A stretch of DNA of 64,000 bases from DALYJJ01 sp031969915 (lineage in GTDB: Bacteria; Acidobacteriota; Terriglobia; Bryobacterales; Bryobacteraceae), in assembly GCA_031969915.1 (NCBI GenBank), contig DALYJJ010000012.1, positions 1 through 64,000 on the forward strand, read 5' to 3'. The position numbers and the translations under genes are program-made. Below the pieces are notes generated by a model, which was not told the origin of the DNA, ran no database searches, and saw only the letters and a program-made list of their open reading frames with translations. Shown here in pieces: positions 60,301 through 64,000 of the stretch (its first letter is position 1; every line of letters begins with the position of its first letter).

Positions 60301-61017
60301 TTGCCGCACGGCTACGAAGGCCAGGGGCCGGAGCATTCGAGCGCGCGCATCGAGCGCTTCCTGCAACTCTGCGCGGAAGGCAACCTGCAGGTATGCAACG
60401 CCTCCTCCCCGGCGCAGTACTTCCACCTGCTGCGGCGTCAGATGTACGGCGGCCACGACAAGCGCGGCATGCGCAAGCCGCTGATCATCTTCACTCCCAA
60501 GAGCCTGCTCCGGCATCCGAGGGCTGTTTCGCGCTGGCAGGATCTGACCACCGGCGGCTTCCGCGAGGTGATCGGGGATGAGAACCCGGTGCTCCGTCCG
60601 GACCACGTGTCCAAGGTGCTGATGTGCAGCGGGAAGGTCTACTATGACCTGCTGCAGGCCCGCGAGGACCGCGGGCTCGACAACGTGGCGCTGGTGCGTC
60701 TGGAACAGATGTATCCGTTCCCGCTCGAAGAGATGCGCGACGTGTTGGCCCGCTACCCGGTCTCGGCCGAACTCGTGTGGGTGCAGGAAGAGCCGAAGAA
60801 CATGGGCCCGTGGCGCTTCGTTCGCGAGTGGCTGGAGCCGGTGCTCGCAGAACAGCGGCGGACCCTGCGGTACGCCGGCCGTCCGGAGAGCGCTTCGCCG
60901 TCGGCGGGCTCGCTCAAACGCCACAATGAAGAACAGGCGGACCTGGTGGAGCAGGCGCTCACCGGCGCGGCGCCGCAGCGCGTGCGGCGGCGGGCGGTCC
61001 CTCGGCGTCGGAAGTAG
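57313..61017 (+). CDS. kgd: fused 2-oxoglutarate dehydrogenase E1 / succinyltransferase (KGD type)
   Basis: A 1234-residue protein close in length to mycobacterial KGD. The N-terminus SWLEEELYQQYLHDRRTVDE is the E1o arm. Residues about 85-330 form an E2-like acyltransferase domain (NLGVAVDVAGKDGNRSLMVP) ending YDHRVIQGAESG, the KGD variant of the E2 HRxxDG motif. The E1 domain follows: GMAHRGRLTVLANLVGK, GDAAFAGQGVVGETLN, NNQIGFTTSPEEGRSTPYST, HGHNEGDDPSYTQP. No lipoyl domain is present. It converts 2-oxoglutarate to succinyl-CoA or succinic semialdehyde; E3 is encoded elsewhere. Confidence 0.94.
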   Translation: MSENKPNINSWLEEELYQQYLHDRRTVDESWKHIFEDDGKKNGGNGAAMPVRPLMAPAASAVVERRPAAAPVEAGPAEQMVPLRGAAARIADNMTASLSIPVATSVRSIPVKVIDENRRILNQQRTLQGKSKISYTHLIGWAIVQAIKDVPAINHAFVEADGEPYRVARTQLNLGVAVDVAGKDGNRSLMVPNIKNAGGLNFSQYTDAFDDIVKRARTGKLQVTDFQGTTVSLTNPGTVGTIASVPRLMPGQGAIIATGAIDFPAEYQGVSDEMRTLLGLAKVMNVTCTYDHRVIQGAESGAFLGRLQALLQGEDEFYDRLFADLRMPYHPVKWETDRHTSLPGASLSSGRTAEIAKEAAVLQLINAYRVRGHLIADLDPLGSEPSYHPELDPATYGLSIWDLDREFLTGNLGQQIGEGAPAMERATLRQILETLRQTYCARVGCEYMNIQVPEQKRWLQTRMEPRANNWPLGRETQVRILERLMEAEGFEQFLHARFVGHKRFSLEGGEAAMAILDELLERAASVNVHEIVIGMAHRGRLTVLANLVGKAMTQIFSEFEGNVDPDSTQGSGDVKYHLGASGVRRTTQGTDITVTVSPNPSHLEAVDPVVEGLVRPKQDRLGDKQRERVIPLLVHGDAAFAGQGVVGETLNLSQLSGYTTGGTVHLIINNQIGFTTSPEEGRSTPYSTDVARMVQAPIFHVNGDDPEACIRVAQLAFDFRQTFKKDVVIDMICYRRHGHNEGDDPSYTQPILYRKIKQQPSVMTQYRGKLVRDGVVTAADLDAIQKRIQQTLSDAYDAAQQKAERFEVSDLSGVGEESIAAPFCTHTAATRELLERVVKGITTFPGDFAVHPKLKAFVDKRKQLFEGIPVDWAFGEALAFGSLALEGTPVRLSGQDSGRGTFSQRHLEFCDYENGRLYIPMRHMEPGQARFEVVDSSLSEYAVMGFEFGYSIGDPLTLVMWEAQFGDFVNGAQIMIDQFISSSESKWGQPSGLVLLLPHGYEGQGPEHSSARIERFLQLCAEGNLQVCNASSPAQYFHLLRRQMYGGHDKRGMRKPLIIFTPKSLLRHPRAVSRWQDLTTGGFREVIGDENPVLRPDHVSKVLMCSGKVYYDLLQAREDRGLDNVALVRLEQMYPFPLEEMRDVLARYPVSAELVWVQEEPKNMGPWRFVREWLEPVLAEQRRTLRYAGRPESASPSAGSLKRHNEEQADLVEQALTGAAPQRVRRRAVPRRRK

Positions 61018-61103
61018 CGGCGGGCACCCAGGACGCCGGCCCGCAGCGGGGAACCGCGGCCGCGCTTCTTTCGTCTGTCTAGCGGAAGGGGGATCATCCG
61101 CAC

Positions 61104-62048
61104 ATGGACACGCTCTCTCTGCTTGGTTCGACGCTCGGCCTCGGCGTCCTGGCGGGGATCCGGTTGTATGCCACCGTGCTGGCGCTCGGGCTCGCCATCC
61201 GGTTCGGATTCCTTTCCCTTTCTCCCTCGCTCCGCCACCTGGACATTCTGGCCGAACCGTGGGTGCTGGGCGTGGCCGGCGTGCTGTTTCTGGCTGAATT
61301 CGTGGCCGACAAAGTCGCCTGGTTCGACAGCATCTGGGATTCGATCCATACCGTGATCCGGCCGCTGGGCGCGGCGTTCCTCGGGTTCAGTGCGTTCGGT
61401 TCGGTGGATCCCAAGTGGCAGGTGCTGGCCGGGTTGGCCACGGGCGCTCTGGCGTTGAGCGGGCATACGGCGAAGGCGGGTTCGCGCCTGGTGGTGAACC
61501 ATAGCCCCGAGCCGTTTTCGAACATCGGGGTCAGCCTGGTGGAGGACGCGCTGGTCTTCGGCGGCGCCTGGCTCGCGATCACGCACCCGCTGGTGACGCT
61601 CACCCTGGTGGGCGTCTTCGTGGCGATCTTTGCCTGGCTGTCGCCCAAGCTGTTCCGCTTGCTGCGCCTGGAATGGAATGCCCTGCTGGCGCTGTTGCGA
61701 AGCACACCCGAGCCGCCACCCCCGGCGTGGCTGGACGGATTGCCGCCGTTCCGGGTGGCCATCCGGTGTGCGGCCGGGAAAGGAGTGGGTGGTCTTCGCC
61801 ACTCGATCGGCTGGCTCTGCATTGGGGATAGTCAGTGGACCTTTGTGACCCGGCGGCTGTTCCGGCGCCGCGTGCACACGATCGCTCGAGACGCGGTGAG
61901 CGGGGTGCGCCTGACCGGCCGGCTGCTGTTCGACTCGATGGATCTGGCCACCGGCAAGGGGCAACAGAGTTTTCTGATCTTTCGAGAGGAGCGGGATAAG
62001 GCGAGCGCGCTGGTGGAACGGTTCGAAATGGCACGCGTGATCCGATAA
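61104..62048 (+). CDS. DUF4126 membrane protein with extra C-terminal domain
   Basis: A 314-residue protein. Residues 1-190 are DUF4126: LLGSTLGLGVLAGIRLYATV, LAEPWVLGVAGVLFLAEFVA, DKVAWFDSIWDSIHTVIRPL and the conserved HTAKAGSRLVVNHSPEPFSN, with about five transmembrane spans. Residues 215-314 form a soluble domain of unknown type. The family is thought to be involved in transport or stress, but no function is established. Confidence 0.78.
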   Translation: MDTLSLLGSTLGLGVLAGIRLYATVLALGLAIRFGFLSLSPSLRHLDILAEPWVLGVAGVLFLAEFVADKVAWFDSIWDSIHTVIRPLGAAFLGFSAFGSVDPKWQVLAGLATGALALSGHTAKAGSRLVVNHSPEPFSNIGVSLVEDALVFGGAWLAITHPLVTLTLVGVFVAIFAWLSPKLFRLLRLEWNALLALLRSTPEPPPPAWLDGLPPFRVAIRCAAGKGVGGLRHSIGWLCIGDSQWTFVTRRLFRRRVHTIARDAVSGVRLTGRLLFDSMDLATGKGQQSFLIFREERDKASALVERFEMARVIR

Positions 62049-62175
62049 CGTGTCACATTCCGGTCAGCCGCCAAGTTCTTGCCACCGGCGGCTCTTGTCT
62101 ATCGCCAGCAAAATCACCAACTTGCCCATTGGCCACTGAGCTGCCTGGAAAGAACCCCGAGGAGCGAACGCACGA

Positions 62176-63465
62176 ATGCTCAACTCTTTCGTATCGGCAC
62201 TTTCCGCACTGCGCGCGAATGGAACTGCGGTCGACGCAGTGGGAAATAACTTGGCGAACCTTGGAACGGTCGGCTTTAAGAAGTCGGCGGTCCATTTCCG
62301 CGACGTCGTTGGGGACGTCATGAGCGGATCGGGCGCCACGCAGGTGGGCTCGGGCGTATCGGCGCCCTTCACACCGAAGCAATTCAACCAGGGATCGATT
62401 CAGACCACGGGCGGCCACCTGGACGCCGCGATTCAGGGCGAGGGCTTTTTCATTCTCCGGGCGTCGGCGGCAAACAGCACGTCGGCGAGCGTCTCCCGGC
62501 GCATGTACACGCGCGCCGGCAATTTCCGCGTCGATAGCTCCGGGTTCCTGATCAGCCAGACCGGCGAGCGGGTGCAGGGATGGTCGCTCAACACCTCTCT
62601 GAACGCGATCAGCACATCGGATCCGATCGGCGACATTGTCGTGCCCGTGGGCAGCAGCCGGCCGGCGCGCGCCACAACGAACATCCAGGCGGATCTCAAC
62701 CTCGACGGCTCGGCCACGGCAGGGACCGTTTTCGCCGTCCCGATCGAGATTTACGACTCCCTGGGCAACCCCCACGTGCTGACCGTGAGCTACACCAAGA
62801 CAGCGAATCCGGGCGAGTGGGATATCAATGCCACGATGCCCGCCGATAGCGGCACGGTCACCTTCACGCCCGCGCAAATCACCTTCGACGCCAACGGTGT
62901 GCTGCAGACGGTGCCCACGGGCCCGCCGGCGGGAAGCCTGAACGGGATCGCCATCGACTTCGCCAACCCGGCGGTGAACGACATCGCCGACCTCACCTAC
63001 TCGATTTGGAATACGGTTCCGAATCCGCCCGATCCCGGAGTGCCGCGCATTACGCAGTACTCGCAGCCTTCGGCCGCCTCCTCGGTCAGTCAGGATGGCG
63101 CACCCGCGGCGCAGCTTGTCGGCGTCAGCGTCGGTGACGGCGGTAAAGTGCTGGCGCAATACTCAAACGGCAGCCGCGTGGAGGTTGCGCGCCTCGCCCT
63201 TGCGACGGTCCGTAACCCGGACACGCTGATCGCCACGGGCAGCAATAACTTCGTCATCGGCGCGGAGACCGCGACCCCGACCATCGGCGAAGCGAACACC
63301 GGCGGCCGCGGCGCGATCGTTTCGAAATCGCTCGAATACTCGAACACCGACATCGCCGAGGAGTTCACGAAGCTGATCATCTTCCAGCGCGGCTACCAGG
63401 CCAACGCGCGGGTGATCACCACCACCGACGAAATCAGCCAGGAGACCATCAACCTGAAACGGTAG
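62176..63465 (+). CDS. flgE: flagellar hook protein FlgE (isolated)
   Basis: A 429-residue hook protein. The N-terminal rod motif ALRANGTAVDAVGNNLANLG, TVGFKKS and the flagellar-basal-body C-terminal motif FTKLIIFQRGYQANARVITT, TDEISQETINLKR are both present, with the D1/D2 region between. FlgE forms the joint between the basal body and filament. No flagellar gene lies beside it in this window. Confidence 0.92.
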   Translation: MLNSFVSALSALRANGTAVDAVGNNLANLGTVGFKKSAVHFRDVVGDVMSGSGATQVGSGVSAPFTPKQFNQGSIQTTGGHLDAAIQGEGFFILRASAANSTSASVSRRMYTRAGNFRVDSSGFLISQTGERVQGWSLNTSLNAISTSDPIGDIVVPVGSSRPARATTNIQADLNLDGSATAGTVFAVPIEIYDSLGNPHVLTVSYTKTANPGEWDINATMPADSGTVTFTPAQITFDANGVLQTVPTGPPAGSLNGIAIDFANPAVNDIADLTYSIWNTVPNPPDPGVPRITQYSQPSAASSVSQDGAPAAQLVGVSVGDGGKVLAQYSNGSRVEVARLALATVRNPDTLIATGSNNFVIGAETATPTIGEANTGGRGAIVSKSLEYSNTDIAEEFTKLIIFQRGYQANARVITTTDEISQETINLKR

Positions 63466-63505
63466 GCAGGGCCGTGGGTCCCCCGCCGCGCGATAAGCTG
63501 AGGGC

Positions 63506-64000
63506 ATGAAATACCGCTCCCTCGGCCGCACCGGCTGGCAGATCTCGACGATTGGACTTGGCGCGTGGGCCATTGGCGGCTCCTGGGGAGCGGTGAACGA
63601 CGACGAGTCGCTGGCTACGATTCACAAGGCCATCGACCTGGGCGTGAATTTCATCGACACCGCCGACGTCTACGGAATGGGCCGCAGCGAGCGGCTGGTG
63701 GGGCAAGTGCTCCGCGAGCGGCGCGGTGAGCGGATCTATGTGGCGACCAAGGCGGGGCGGCGCCTGACGCCGCACACGGCGGAGGGCTACAACGCCCGTA
63801 ACCTGACTTCGTTTGTCGAGGACAGCCTGCGCCACCTCGGCACGGAGACCATCGACCTATTGCAGCTTCACTGCCCGCCCACGGCGGTATACCGTACGCC
63901 GGCCGTCTTCGACAGCCTGGACGCGCTGGTCGCGGCGGGCAAGCTGAGGCACTACGGCGTGAGCGTCGAGACCGTCGAAGAAGCGCTCCTCGCCATGGAC
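63506..64000 (+). CDS. aldo/keto reductase (3' end beyond window)
   Basis: The first 165 codons of an aldo/keto reductase running off the right edge. MKYRSLGRTGWQISTIGLGA, then the catalytic Asp51 and Tyr56 in FIDTADVYGMGRSERLVG, Lys82 (VATKAGRR), and the His in LLQLHCPP. The open frame has no stop before 64000. It is an NADPH-dependent oxidoreductase of the AKR5-like or general stress type; the substrate is unknown. Confidence 0.92.
   Translation, partial: MKYRSLGRTGWQISTIGLGAWAIGGSWGAVNDDESLATIHKAIDLGVNFIDTADVYGMGRSERLVGQVLRERRGERIYVATKAGRRLTPHTAEGYNARNLTSFVEDSLRHLGTETIDLLQLHCPPTAVYRTPAVFDSLDALVAAGKLRHYGVSVETVEEALLAMD

Noticed and set aside
57172..60924. 1250-codon open frame on the minus strand
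   Set aside because: It runs exactly opposite the kgd gene; its translation is Arg/His/Gln-rich low-complexity sequence with no domain, as expected for the antisense shadow of a high-GC gene.

Overview
The window is high-GC bacterial DNA that most resembles an Acidobacteriota genome of the Solibacter/Bryobacter type. The best evidence is a PadR regulator beside an 'acidobacterial duplicated orphan permease', a GWxTD-domain protein, a DUF2934 protein, a carboxypeptidase-regulatory/TonB-type outer-membrane protein, and a mycobacterial-style fused 2-oxoglutarate dehydrogenase (KGD). The species call is inference. Two runs of ten N (30314-30323 and 43647-43656) show that this is a scaffolded draft assembly.

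Layout. 1-4.5 kb: a secreted BAAT-type hydrolase running off the left edge, then an ADOP permease with its PadR regulator. 4.6-13.0 kb: an accessory island packed with small type II toxin-antitoxin (TA) modules, some intact (PIN/RHH, HicAB, YoeB/antitoxin, MazEF) and some broken (HicA, two PemK, VapC). Single cargo genes (OmpA fusion, aspartic-protease/PDZ, DinB) sit between them, and two families of short repeats link the broken modules. 13.2-26 kb: mainly housekeeping genes, comprising a HTH/periplasmic-binding-like regulator, queD, superoxide dismutase, gatA-gatC-DUF721, an M20 dipeptidase, a two-component system, a desaturase, an acyl-CoA dehydrogenase, a VOC protein and lexA. 26-37 kb: DUF2934, GWxTD, outer-membrane receptor, ABC ATPase, glucarate-dehydratase-like enzyme, MFS transporter, a frameshifted metalloprotease and two TlpA-like thioredoxins. 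37.1-39.1 kb: a tRNA-Arg(CCG) followed by a second TA scrapyard (truncated PemK, MazF fragment, multiply broken zeta toxin, RHH scrap, an 89-bp repeat). 39-64 kb: a beta-barrel protein, lutCBA lactate-oxidation operon, HDOD protein, PQQ propeller, addAB helicase-nuclease, an ECF sigma/anti-sigma/Spy-like operon, an IscA-type protein, a tandem DUF4304-like protein, TonB-domain protein, JAB-like membrane protein, KGD, DUF4126, an orphan flgE and an aldo/keto reductase running off the right edge.

How the genes relate. Most housekeeping genes form tight operons with 1-4 bp overlaps (gatA/gatC/DUF721, HK/RR, addB/addA, lutB/lutC, metalloprotease/tlpA/tlpA). The TA genes also overlap pairwise. In the broken modules the antitoxin is usually intact and the toxin is the decayed partner. 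Three repeat families (R1 at 4.9, 10.6 and 12.2 kb; R2 at 11.2 and 13.2 kb; R3 at 37.7 and 38.8 kb) mark the recombination scars. The most distinctive content is this pair of TA graveyards. I see no CRISPR array, rRNA, complete insertion sequence or phage module. No stretch longer than about 300 bases lacks a gene or remnant.
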